The notes under the pieces are model-generated. The model saw only the letters and a list, made by a program, of their open reading frames with translations. It made no database searches and had not been told where the DNA came from. The position numbers and the translations under genes were made by a program. A stretch of DNA of 64,000 nt from DATFQE01 sp963738205 (lineage in GTDB: Bacteria; Actinomycetota; Thermoleophilia; Gaiellales; Gaiellaceae), in NCBI GenBank assembly GCA_963738205.1, contig CAVTVQ010000007.1, positions 682,001 to 746,000 on the forward strand. The letters run 5' to 3'. Below, piece after piece: positions 8,316 to 15,688 of the stretch; the first letter of the stretch is position 1, and every line of letters begins with the position of its first letter.

Positions 8316-8944
8316 GCGGCCTCCACAGCGGCGACGAGCCCGTCTAGGTCGTGCGTGGCCGCCTCCGCGGCGATTGGAACGTCCCCGGCACGCGCGGCTC
8401 TCGTCGTCTCCGGTCCGATCGACACGGCCGGAAGCGACGACCGGAGCTTGGCGAACGCGCGCGCAGCGGAGGCCGATGCCAGCACGACCAGCTCGCCGTC
8501 GAGAGGCTCGCGCGGCTCCAGCTCGACGGTTCGGTAGAGCGGGACGAAGTCGGCTCCGAGCTCATCGACGAGGTGACGACGTGCTCCCTCGGCACCGGCG
8601 AACAGGACGCGGCCGGGGGGACGTGGGAAGGCCTCGACGAGCCCCTCCTGCGTCGACACGGCGGGCAGCAGCGCCGGCTCGTGACCGGCCGTGCGCAACG
8701 CGTCGGCGGTCCCGGGCCCGATCGCAGCGAGCGGCGGCAACGGCGGAACGCCGCGTCGTGCCAGCAGCTCCGCTCCGGTTCTGCTCGTGACGACAACCCA
8801 GTCGTAACCGGTGAGCTCGATCGGACCGTCGCCCAGCGACTCGGTCGCGATCAGTGGACGAACGGCGACCTCGTGCCCCAGCGCCTCGAGCCGCTCGACC
8901 AGCTCGTCGGCGCGGTCTTCAGGACGCGTGACGACGATACGCAT
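8297..8944 (-). CDS. hemD: Uroporphyrinogen-III synthase
   Basis: 215 residues from the ATG at 8944 (MRIVVTRPEDRADELVERL); the longer frame upstream only re-reads hemC. HemD inverts ring D of hydroxymethylbilane and closes it to uroporphyrinogen III. The family is poorly conserved; here VTRPEDRA, DWVVVTSRTGAELL, AIGPGTADALRTAGHEP and LFAGAEGARRHLVDELG followed by YRTVE match its two-domain pattern, and VSIGPETTRAARAG ends the second domain. It overlaps hemC by 26 bases and follows it directly, as in many bacterial hem operons. Confidence 0.9.
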   Translation of the reverse strand: MRIVVTRPEDRADELVERLEALGHEVAVRPLIATESLGDGPIELTGYDWVVVTSRTGAELLARRGVPPLPPLAAIGPGTADALRTAGHEPALLPAVSTQEGLVEAFPRPPGRVLFAGAEGARRHLVDELGADFVPLYRTVELEPREPLDGELVVLASASAARAFAKLRSSLPAVSIGPETTRAARAGDVPIAAEAATHDLDGLVAAVEAACSSRS

Positions 8945-9812
8945 CGGCCAGCTCCCGGCCGAGGGCCTCCGGGTCGTCCCCGGTGCGCCGCTCCACCCAG
9001 CGACCATCCTCGTCGGCGACCAGTGCGGTCAGAGCCGACCCGTCGTGATGAGCGGCGACGGGTGCGAGGCAGCCGCCGCCCACCGTTGCGAGACAGCCGC
9101 GCTCCGCCTCGACTCGCCGGCGCGTCTCCAGGTCGTCGGCGGCCGCAACGAGGTCCTGCTCGCCCTGCCGAACCTGCAGGGCGAGCGCGCCCTGGCCGGC
9201 CTCGGGCAGCACCTCGTCCGGCTCGAAGCGGTGGCCGATCTCCGCAGAGAGGCCGAGCCGGTCGAGCCCACAGGCGGCGAGGACGATCGCGTCCAGGCCG
9301 CGCTCTCGACGCTTGCGGAGCCGGGTGTCGACGTTGCCGCGTAGGGGCTCGATCGAGAGCGTCGGCTCGAGCGCGAGGAGCTGAGCCCGACGCCGAACGG
9401 ACGCGGTGCCGACGCGCATCCCCGCCGCGATCGCCTGCGCGCCGCACAGCGCGTCGCGGGGATCCTCGCGCGGTGGGTACGCGCCCACCACGAGCCCCTC
9501 GGTGTCGCTCGAGGTCATGTCTTTGGCGGAGTGGACGGCGACGTCGATCCGCCCCGCCAGCAACGCCTCCTCGAGCTCCTTCACGAACACCCCCCGCTCG
9601 CCGATCTGCCCGAACGGCTGCGTCCGGTCGCGGTCGCCGGCCGTCGTCATCGGCACCAGCGCCAACTCGATCCCCGGCCGCCGCAGCCGCTCGACCGCGG
9701 CTGTGGCCTGGGTCAGCGCGAGCCTACTGCCCCGGGAGCCGACGCGGATGAGCGTCGCGTCCGTCCTCGTCCAGGCCGAACAGATGCCGGAGTGCGTCCG
9801 CGTAGCCGACAC
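8919..9812 (-). CDS. hemC: Hydroxymethylbilane synthase (porphobilinogen deaminase)
   Basis: 297 residues if read from the ATG at 9812, giving about 20 extra residues before the conserved LIRVGSRGSRLALTQA. No ATG/GTG/TTG lies closer in frame, so this start is used although it overlaps hemA by 89 bases; a rare start (ATC) closer to the domain is possible. The enzyme polymerises four porphobilinogens. Visible are GERGVFVKELEEALL, VHSAKDM, GTASVRRRAQL (substrate-binding arginines), LRGNVDTRL and the cofactor-attachment Cys in TVGGGCLAPVAAH. The set hemA-hemC-hemD is consecutive and coupled. Confidence 0.93.
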   Translation of the reverse strand: MSATRTHSGICSAWTRTDATLIRVGSRGSRLALTQATAAVERLRRPGIELALVPMTTAGDRDRTQPFGQIGERGVFVKELEEALLAGRIDVAVHSAKDMTSSDTEGLVVGAYPPREDPRDALCGAQAIAAGMRVGTASVRRRAQLLALEPTLSIEPLRGNVDTRLRKRRERGLDAIVLAACGLDRLGLSAEIGHRFEPDEVLPEAGQGALALQVRQGEQDLVAAADDLETRRRVEAERGCLATVGGGCLAPVAAHHDGSALTALVADEDGRWVERRTGDDPEALGRELADAYRRHAS

Positions 9813-10998
9813 CCTCCCGGGCGGCGGACTCCTTCGCGCGAACGATCGGCGCGTGCAGGAGCTTGTTCACGATCTGGCTCGTCAGCGACTCCACGGTGCG
9901 CCGCTCGCTTTCGGACAGCCCACCCAGACGGCCTTCGGCCTTCGCCAGCTCGGCGCTCCGGATCGCCTCGGCGTGCTCGCGCAGCGACGCGATCGCCGGA
10001 ACGACATCGAGCGACGCGAGCCAGTCGCGGAAGCGCACGGCCTCGGCGGCGACGATCGTCTCGGCGCGCTCCGCCTCGCGCCGACGCCCCGCCAGACTGT
10101 CGGCCACGACCGCCTCGAGGTCGTCGATGTCGTAGAGGAAGCAGCCTTCGAGCTCGGCCACCGACGGCTCGACGTCGCGTGGGACGGCCAGGTCGATGAG
10201 GAAGAGCGGCGCACCGCGCCGGCCGGCGATTCCCGCCTCCACCTGGGCGCGCGTGATCACGAACCCGGGCGCGCTCGTGGACGAGAGGACGACGTCCGCC
10301 CTCGCCAGCTCGTCGCCCACATCTTCCAGTGGCAGCGGCTCGCTGCCCAGCCGCTCGGCCAGCTCGGCGGCGCGGTCGAACGTTCGGTTGGCGACGAAGG
10401 CGACCTCGGCGCCGCGAGACCGGAGGTTGCGGGCGGCCAGCTCGCCGACCTTGCCGGCGCCGACGATCAGGATCCTCCGACCGTCCAGCTCGCCGAACAC
10501 CTGTTGGGCAAGCGCGGCCGCTGCGGCGGACACCGAGGCCGGGCTCTCGCCGATCGCGGTCTCGGCGCGCGCCTTGCGGCCGGCATGGAGCGCGCCCCGG
10601 AAGAGCCGGTCGAGCACGGGCCCGCAAGCGCCTCTTTCGTACGCGGCGCGCACCTGCCCGAGGATCTCGCCCTCGCCGGGCACCATCGAGTCGAGCCCCG
10701 CGGCGACGCGGAAGAGGTGCAGAGCGGCGGCCTCGTCGGTGAGCCGGTACAGGTGCGCTCCGAGATCGCCGTCGGCGAGCCCCGCAAGCGCATCGGCCGC
10801 CGCCTTGCGCGCCTCGGCGCCCTCCGGTGCGACGACGTAGAGCTCGGTGCGGTTACAGGTCGACAGACAGACCGCCTCGAGGCCGGCGTCGCCGAGCGAG
10901 CGCGCCACCGCGGCTGCGCCGGACCCGTCCAGCGCCACACGCTCGCGCACCTCGACGGGCGCGAGCTTGTGCGAGGTGCCGATGAGCGCGAGCTTCAC
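9724..10998 (-). CDS. hemA: Glutamyl-tRNA reductase
   Basis: 424 residues from a GTG at 10998 (VKLALIGTSHKLAPVEVRER). It reduces glutamyl-tRNA to glutamate-1-semialdehyde, the committed step of C5-pathway tetrapyrrole synthesis. The catalytic Cys is in CLSTCNRTELYVV at about residue 50, followed by AAGLDSMVPGEGEILGQVR, the NADPH-binding ILIVGAGKVGELAARNL and VANRTFDRAAELA, and the helical dimerisation domain at the end with LTSQIVNKLLHAP. The GTG overlaps the stop of the HemX-like gene by 4 bases. The C-terminal tail (GLDEDGRDAHPRRLPGQ) overlaps the hemC start region. Confidence 0.95.
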   Translation of the reverse strand: MKLALIGTSHKLAPVEVRERVALDGSGAAAVARSLGDAGLEAVCLSTCNRTELYVVAPEGAEARKAAADALAGLADGDLGAHLYRLTDEAAALHLFRVAAGLDSMVPGEGEILGQVRAAYERGACGPVLDRLFRGALHAGRKARAETAIGESPASVSAAAAALAQQVFGELDGRRILIVGAGKVGELAARNLRSRGAEVAFVANRTFDRAAELAERLGSEPLPLEDVGDELARADVVLSSTSAPGFVITRAQVEAGIAGRRGAPLFLIDLAVPRDVEPSVAELEGCFLYDIDDLEAVVADSLAGRRREAERAETIVAAEAVRFRDWLASLDVVPAIASLREHAEAIRSAELAKAEGRLGGLSESERRTVESLTSQIVNKLLHAPIVRAKESAAREGVGYADALRHLFGLDEDGRDAHPRRLPGQ

Positions 10999-11759
10999 GA
11001 CAGGTGGGTGAGGAGGAGGCCGAGGGGCGCGGTCAGCACCAGCGCGAAGCCGGCAAGCTGGAGGTACGCCGCGCGGCGACCGCGCGGCCGGACGACGAGG
11101 AAGGCCGTGTAGAGGGCCCAGACGAGCAGCGTCACGACGATCTGAGGGTCGAGCGAGGCGCCGTGCACGAACCCGGCGATCATGCCCAGCGTCAGCAGCG
11201 GCAGCGCGACGGCGACGGTTCGCAGCCCGAGCGCCTCGAGGGTCAGCAGCGACGGGGCGCGCAGACGCAGCAGCCCGGGCCGCCGCAGCTTCAAGGCTCG
11301 CTCCTCCCAGAGGTAGAGGCCGCCGAGCGCGGCCGCTAGGCTGAGCGCAGCGAACGCCGCGAGCACCAGGCCGACGTGGAGGGCGAGGAACGCCGTCGAG
11401 AAGTGGGGACTCCCGCCGGTATCGGCGCCGCCACCGAAGTAGGACGCCACGAGCAGGACGGCCGCGAAGGGCATGACGGCGAGGCCGAGCAGCCGGTAGC
11501 GCGGCTTGCAGCCCCAGACGAGGTAGCCGCCCACGACGAGCCAGACGAAGAGGTTGAGGGAACCGGCCCAGGTGTCCCAGGGGAAACCGTCGGCCCGCAC
11601 CGCTTGCAGGACCAGCAGGCCTGTCTGGACGAGCCAGCCGACGCGCACGCCCCACGTGGCGAGCCTTCCCAAGCTTCCGGGGTAGCGCACGTTGCCTGCG
11701 TAGGCGACAGCCGCCTCTCCGTAGGCGAGCACCGCCGGCCAGAAGAGCAGCTCAGCCAT
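10995..11759 (-). CDS. HemX/CcsA-family cytochrome c assembly membrane protein
   Basis: 254 residues from the ATG at 11759 (MAELLFWPAVLAYGEA); an in-frame ATG 14 codons upstream overlaps the CcmD-like gene and is less likely. About eight hydrophobic helices are visible. The segment PWDTWAGSLNLFVWLVVGGY corresponds to the Trp-rich loop of the CcsA/CcmC/CcmF family, and histidines occur in SPHFSTAFLALHVGLV and FVHGAS. HemX-type members sit beside hemA and influence its level or haem handling; CcsA proper is the System II cytochrome c synthase subunit. No CcsB/ResB partner is visible, so the HemX assignment rests on position. GTGA overlap with hemA. Confidence 0.8.
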   Translation of the reverse strand: MAELLFWPAVLAYGEAAVAYAGNVRYPGSLGRLATWGVRVGWLVQTGLLVLQAVRADGFPWDTWAGSLNLFVWLVVGGYLVWGCKPRYRLLGLAVMPFAAVLLVASYFGGGADTGGSPHFSTAFLALHVGLVLAAFAALSLAAALGGLYLWEERALKLRRPGLLRLRAPSLLTLEALGLRTVAVALPLLTLGMIAGFVHGASLDPQIVVTLLVWALYTAFLVVRPRGRRAAYLQLAGFALVLTAPLGLLLTHLS

Positions 11760-11904
11760 CGGCGCGCTGCTTCGCAAGCTCTGCCAGCTCGGCCAGGTCA
11801 CGCTCGAGCCGCGAGACCTTGAGGGCGATGATCACGAGGTAGACGAGTACCGCCGCGAACAGGACCAGGTATGCAGCGGCCAGGTACTTCTCGCCCGTGC
11901 TCAT
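11752..11904 (-). CDS. CcmD-like small membrane protein
   Basis: 50 residues from an ATG at 11904: a short polar N-terminus (MSTGEKY), one transmembrane helix (LAAAYLVLFAAVLVYLVIIA) and a charged helical tail (LKVSRLERDLAELAELAK). Size, topology and position directly after ccmC match CcmD, the small protein that helps release holo-CcmE from the CcmABC complex. Sequence conservation in this family is too low for a firm call. The start ATG overlaps the ccmC stop by 4 bases and the stop overlaps the HemX-like start by 8 bases. Confidence 0.7.
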   Translation of the reverse strand: MSTGEKYLAAAYLVLFAAVLVYLVIIALKVSRLERDLAELAELAKQRADG

Positions 11905-12590
11905 GCCAGCAGCTCCCGCAGCTCCCGCATGCGCTCGTCGATGCGCTTGCCCGCGAGCTCGACCGAGTAGAGCGCGCCCGCCAGGCTGAGCATCCCCACG
12001 AGGCAGACGCAGAAGGTGAGGAACATCTCGTCCGACATCTGTGGGCCCTCGCGGGTGAACACGACCGGGTGGATCAGGCCCTCGGCGAGCCGGATCGCGA
12101 GGAAGCTGACCGGAATCAGGACGACGCCGAAGAGGGCGTACACCGCCGAGCTCCGCTGCCGCCTCGGCCCGGGGTCGAGCGAGTAGCGGAGCATGAAGTA
12201 GGCCGAGTAGAAGAGGAAGAGGATCAGGAACAGCACGAGCTGGCGCTCGCTCCAGCTCCACCAGACGCCCCACGACACCTTCGCCCAGATCGAGCCGGTG
12301 ATCAGTGTCAGCACGCCGAAGATTGTGCCCATGTGCACGGCCGTGTAGCTCTCGAGGTCATAGCGTTCGTCGCCGGTCCACAGCAAGCGCAGCGCCTTCC
12401 ACGCGGCCCAGCCGAACGCGGCGTATGCAGTGAGGGCCACCGGCACGTGGACGTAGAAGATCTTTTGGCTGATGCCCTGGTCCGCGTCCTCGGGCGCCCA
12501 CAGCAGCGCCAGCCCGAGACCGAGCAGGACGAACAGAGCGGCGGCACACGAGAGCGCCGCGGCCGCGTTATTCCGTGACCACGTACTCAA
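11901..12590 (-). CDS. ccmC: Haem exporter permease CcmC
   Basis: 229 residues from a TTG at 12590; upstream sequence in this frame only re-reads ccmB, and no better start is seen, so the start is tentative. Six hydrophobic helices are visible. Haem-ligand histidines fit KIFYVHVPVALTAY and GLIHPVVF. The periplasmic tryptophan-rich segment is KVSWGVWWSWSERQL; in canonical CcmC this reads WGTWWVWDAR, so the aspartate of the WWD signature is replaced by Ser. CcmC presents haem to CcmE, but neither ccmE nor ccmF is in this window. It overlaps ccmB by 23 bases and the CcmD-like gene by 4. Confidence 0.85.
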   Translation of the reverse strand: MSTWSRNNAAAALSCAAALFVLLGLGLALLWAPEDADQGISQKIFYVHVPVALTAYAAFGWAAWKALRLLWTGDERYDLESYTAVHMGTIFGVLTLITGSIWAKVSWGVWWSWSERQLVLFLILFLFYSAYFMLRYSLDPGPRRQRSSAVYALFGVVLIPVSFLAIRLAEGLIHPVVFTREGPQMSDEMFLTFCVCLVGMLSLAGALYSVELAGKRIDERMRELRELLA

Positions 12591-13209
12591 AGCTCGCGAA
12601 GCACAGGATCGCAAAGATGGCGTCGTAGAGCGCGAGAAACGCGAGGCTGCGCGCTGGATCGTCGCCCACCGTCGCGCCCACGCCTCCGACCACGATCGGG
12701 ATCGCCAGCGGCAGGAAGAGCAGCGGCAACAGGAGCTCGCGCGCGCGGCCAGCGACGGCCATCGCAGCCACCAGCGTCCCCACCGCGCAGATCCCGATGT
12801 CCGCGAGGAGCACCCCCGCGACGGTGGCGAGGTCGAGGTCGGTGAAGAAGAGCGCGTAGGCAGGCAGCGCAACCGCCTCGGCGGCGACGAGGAACGCCAG
12901 CACGGCCAGCGCCTTGCCGATCCAGATCGCCGCCCGGTCGCAGGGCGACAGGACGAGCGCGTCGAGCAGCCCCTGCTCCCGCTCGGGGACGAAGGCCCGC
13001 GTCAGCCCGAGCAGCGCGGTGAAGACGATCGCCACCCACAACAGCCCGCCCGCGGCCCGGTCGGAGACATCCGCCGGGAGCGCGAAGTGGAAGACGACGA
13101 GGGCCGTGACGACGAAGAGCAGCATCGCCGGCAGCGTGTCCTTGGCCCGCAGCTCCAGCAGCAGATCCTTGCGCGCGAGCGCAGCGGAGTCGGAGACGAG
13201 CGCCCTCAT
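12568..13209 (-). CDS. ccmB: Haem exporter permease CcmB
   Basis: 213 residues from the ATG at 13209 (MRALVSDSAALARKDLLLELR). Six hydrophobic helices are visible and the family pattern is clear: LLLELRAKDTLPAMLLFVV, GLLWVAIVFTALLGLTRAF followed by EREQGLLDALVLSP (the cytoplasmic coupling segment), then AVALPAYALFF and LPLLFLPLAIPIVVGGVGAT. CcmB is the membrane half of the CcmAB transporter that drives release of haem-loaded CcmE. The start overlaps the ccmA stop by 4 bases (ATGA). Confidence 0.92.
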   Translation of the reverse strand: MRALVSDSAALARKDLLLELRAKDTLPAMLLFVVTALVVFHFALPADVSDRAAGGLLWVAIVFTALLGLTRAFVPEREQGLLDALVLSPCDRAAIWIGKALAVLAFLVAAEAVALPAYALFFTDLDLATVAGVLLADIGICAVGTLVAAMAVAGRARELLLPLLFLPLAIPIVVGGVGATVGDDPARSLAFLALYDAIFAILCFASFEYVVTE

Positions 13210-13790
13210 GCGAGCGCCAGCCGCCCGGTGGCGCGCCCTGCGATCCGCTCGGGGTCGTGCGTGGCCACGACGAAGGTTCGCTCGCCCGCGAGCGCGGCAA
13301 GCTCGCGGTCGACCAGCTCGGCGCCCCCGGCATCGAGCGCGTTGAAGGGCTCGTCGAGCAGGAGCAGCTCGGGGTCGTGCAGGAGCGTGCGGCAGAGAGC
13401 GAGCCGCTGGAGCATCCCGCGCGAGAACGACCCGGCCCGCTCGTGGCGGACGTCCCACAGGTCGTAGCGCTCGAGCAGCATGCCGATGCGCTCGCGGCGC
13501 TCGGGCACTCGGTAGAGGCGCCCGAACAGCTCGAGGTTCTCGAGCGGCGACAGGTCGCGATAGACCAGGGCGTCGTGCGCGAGGAAGCCGATCCGCGAGC
13601 GGTCGACGGCCAACTCGAGCTCGCCGGCGCTCGGCGCGGCCAGCCCGGCCAACACACGCAGGAGCGTCGTCTTCCCAGACCCGTTCGGGCCGGTGACGAG
13701 CAGGAAGCCACCGTTCTCGAGGTCGAGGTCCAGCGACGCGAGGACACGCCGAGAACCGAACCGCTTGGCGAGCCCGCGAGCCCGAATCAT
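13206..13790 (-). CDS. ccmA: Haem exporter ATPase CcmA (ABC transporter)
   Basis: 194 residues from the ATG at 13790 (MIRARGLAKRFGSRRVLASL); the frame is open further upstream but through GC-run sequence with no similarity. Walker A is VTGPNGSGKTTLLRVLAGL near residue 35, the Q-loop region is IGFLAHDALVYRDLSPLENL, the ABC signature is GSFSRGMLQRLALCRTLLHD, Walker B is LLLLDEPFNALD and the switch His is in FVVATHDPE. It is the first gene of ccmA-ccmB-ccmC-ccmD, which runs directly into the HemX and hem genes. Confidence 0.93.
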   Translation of the reverse strand: MIRARGLAKRFGSRRVLASLDLDLENGGFLLVTGPNGSGKTTLLRVLAGLAAPSAGELELAVDRSRIGFLAHDALVYRDLSPLENLELFGRLYRVPERRERIGMLLERYDLWDVRHERAGSFSRGMLQRLALCRTLLHDPELLLLDEPFNALDAGGAELVDRELAALAGERTFVVATHDPERIAGRATGRLALA

Positions 13791-13818
13791 CCCTTCGAGA
13801 CCTGTCCCCTCGTTCGTT

Positions 13819-13854
13819 CCCCCCGGGGGTCCCCCTCGTGTTCTCCCCCCGGGG
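13819..13854. repeat. Two C6G4-type runs upstream of ccmA
   Basis: The 118-base spacer between the prenyltransferase stop and the ccmA start (13791-13908) carries two copies of CCCCCCGGGG (13819-13828 and 13845-13854), each inside a similar GTTC(T)CCCCCCGGGG context and each itself palindromic. They could be a protein-binding site, a terminator stem or simply GC-run sequence. No convincing sigma70 promoter was seen in the spacer. Confidence 0.4.
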
Positions 13855-13908
13855 TTCACGGTAGCTGCGCTCGGCGCACGCATGTGAGCCAGAACCGTGA
13901 CGGATGCG

Positions 13909-14769
13909 TCACAGCACGTCCACAAGCACGAAGGCGCAGAAGACGACGCTGATCATGCCGTTGACGGTGAAGAACGCAGCGTCGAGTCGGCGCAGGTCGC
14001 CCGGACGCACGAGCGAGTGCTCGTACGCGAGCAGCGCGGCGACCACGGCCACGCCGGCCCAGTAGAAGAAGCCGACGTCGAGACCCAGCCCGGTGAGTAC
14101 CAGCAGGGCGACAGTCAGCACGTGGAGTATGCGGGCGCCCGCGAACACGCCGCGCTCACCCCACCGGGTCGCCCACGAATGCAGGTGCTCGCGCCGGTCG
14201 ACCTCGACGTCGAACAGCGAGTAGAACAGGTCGAAGCCGCCGATCCAGGCCGCCACCGCGGCTCCGAGGACCCAGGCCTGCCACGGCAGCTCGCCGGTGA
14301 TCGCGACCCACGCCCCGACCGGCGCCAGGCCGTCGACCGCCCCCAGCCAGAGGTGCGAGAGCCAGGTGAAGCGCTTCAGGTACGGATAGACGACGAAGCC
14401 GGCGACGGGGATCGGCCAGAGCCAGCGAACGACCGGGTCGAGCTGCCAGACCGCAACCAGAAACAGCGCCAGCGACGCCGCGCAGAAGGCCCAGACCTGC
14501 GCGCGACTGAGGGCGCCGCGCGGCAGCTCGCGGCTCGCGGTGCGCGGGTTGCGGGCGTCGATCTCGGCGTCGATCAGGCGGTTCAGCCCCATCGCGAGCG
14601 AGCGCGCTCCGACCATCGCCACCGTGATCCACAGCAGGTCGGATGCGCTGGGCACAGCGTTGACCGCCAGGAACGCGCCGACGTAGGCGAACGGCAGCGC
14701 GAACACCGTGTGCTCGATCTTGACGAGCGAGGCGAAGCGCCTCGGCAGGCCGAGCGCGTGGTCGCTCAC
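13909..14769 (-). CDS. UbiA-family prenyltransferase (4-hydroxybenzoate-prenyltransferase-like, MqnP type)
   Basis: 286 residues from a GTG at 14769 that overlaps the moaB stop by 4 bases. It is an integral membrane protein with about eight helices. Both Asp-rich magnesium-diphosphate motifs are present: NRLIDAEIDARNPRTASREL and DLFYSLFDVEVDRREHLHS. The combination with HTVFALPFAYVGAFLA near the N-terminus and KRFTWLSHLWLG resembles the subgroup found in bacteria that make menaquinone by the futalosine route, where it prenylates the ring precursor. No mqn genes are in the window, so that pathway is inferred. Next to haem and cytochrome genes it fits respiratory-chain assembly. Confidence 0.88.
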   Translation of the reverse strand: MSDHALGLPRRFASLVKIEHTVFALPFAYVGAFLAVNAVPSASDLLWITVAMVGARSLAMGLNRLIDAEIDARNPRTASRELPRGALSRAQVWAFCAASLALFLVAVWQLDPVVRWLWPIPVAGFVVYPYLKRFTWLSHLWLGAVDGLAPVGAWVAITGELPWQAWVLGAAVAAWIGGFDLFYSLFDVEVDRREHLHSWATRWGERGVFAGARILHVLTVALLVLTGLGLDVGFFYWAGVAVVAALLAYEHSLVRPGDLRRLDAAFFTVNGMISVVFCAFVLVDVL

Positions 14770-15245
14770 GTCTGGCGGTGGGCTGTCTCGGCGCCCCGGA
14801 GCAGGGCGAGTGCGTGCTCGAGTGCAGGTCGCAGGATCGCGTACCCGTCGCGGCAACCGCCGGTCGAGCCGGGAAGGTTGACCACAAGCGTCCGGCCCCG
14901 AACACCCGCGAGCCCACGCGACAGCAGGCCGTGCGGCGTCTTGGCGACCGCGTCTGCGCGGATCGCTTCCGCAATCCCCGGCGCGACCCGCTCGACCACC
15001 TCGGCCGTGGCCTCCGGTGTGACGTCCCGCGGTCCGAGGCCGGTGCCGCCGGTGGTCAGCACCAGCTCGGCCAGCTCGCACAGGTCGGTGAGCATCGTCG
15101 CCACGTCTTCGCGCTCGTCCGGGACGACGCGGCGGACGACCTCGTAGCCGTCCGCCTCCAGCAGCTCGGCGAGCACGTCGCCGCTGCGATCCTCGCGTTC
15201 CCCCGCGGCGACGCCGTCCGACACGGTCAGGACGGCCGCGGTCAC
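14766..15245 (-). CDS. moaB: Molybdopterin adenylyltransferase, MogA/MoaB family
   Basis: 159 residues. The MPT-binding signature is LVLTTGGTGLGPRDVTPEATAEVVER, preceded by the N-terminal VLTVSDGVAAGEREDRSG and followed by LVVNLPGSTGGCRDGYAILRPALEHAL. Members adenylate molybdopterin ahead of metal insertion by MoeA. The assignment between MoaB and MogA cannot be settled from sequence alone; this window also holds moaC immediately upstream and moeA at 24.5 kb, so several cofactor steps are present. Four-base overlaps join it to moaC and to the prenyltransferase. Confidence 0.9.
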   Translation of the reverse strand: MTAAVLTVSDGVAAGEREDRSGDVLAELLEADGYEVVRRVVPDEREDVATMLTDLCELAELVLTTGGTGLGPRDVTPEATAEVVERVAPGIAEAIRADAVAKTPHGLLSRGLAGVRGRTLVVNLPGSTGGCRDGYAILRPALEHALALLRGAETAHRQT

Positions 15246-15688
15246 ACCGCCTCCTTGGTCTTCTCGACCAGCCGGACCTCACTGACGACCAGGCCCGAGT
15301 CGATCCCCTTGGCCATGTCGTAGACGGTCAGCGCGGCGACCGAGGCCGCCACGAGGGCCTCCATCTCCACGCCTGTCTGGGCGACCGTCTCGGCGGCGGC
15401 GGTGACCTCCACCGACCCCTCGCCGACGATCAGGTCGACCTCCACGAGCGACAGCGCCAGCGGATGGCAGAGCGGAATCAGCTCGCTCGTGCGCTTGGCC
15501 GCCATTATCCCCGCCAGCTGGGCGGCCGCGAGCGCGTCGCCCTTCGGCAGCTCGCGCAGGCGCCGCGCCGTGTCCGGCCGCATCCGCACCTCGGCCCGCG
15601 CCCGGGCACGCCGCCTGGACAGCGGCTTTCCGCCCACATCGACCATCCGCACCCGGCCGGACTCGTCCACGTGCGAGAGCTCGCTCAT
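15242..15688 (-). CDS. moaC: Cyclic pyranopterin monophosphate synthase MoaC
   Basis: 148 residues from the ATG at 15688 (MSELSHVDESGRVRMVDVG); the frame continues upstream only as a shadow of the GT20 gene. MoaC completes cyclic pyranopterin monophosphate from the MoaA product. Family motifs are KGDALAAAQLAGIMAAKRT, LIPLCHPLAL (catalytic-site His), AAAETVAQTGVEMEALVA and AALTVYDMAKGID containing the active-site Asp-Met-x-Lys. The length is typical. Its start shares one base with the upstream stop (TGATG) and its stop overlaps moaB by 4 bases. Confidence 0.95.
   Translation of the reverse strand: MSELSHVDESGRVRMVDVGGKPLSRRRARARAEVRMRPDTARRLRELPKGDALAAAQLAGIMAAKRTSELIPLCHPLALSLVEVDLIVGEGSVEVTAAAETVAQTGVEMEALVAASVAALTVYDMAKGIDSGLVVSEVRLVEKTKEAV

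Noticed and set aside
12591..12872. N-terminal extension of ccmC
   Set aside because: These codons only re-read ccmB; CcmC family length fits a start near 12590.
13791..13925. Upstream extension of ccmA
   Set aside because: It translates GC-run sequence and adds residues not found in CcmA; the ATG at 13790 fits the family.
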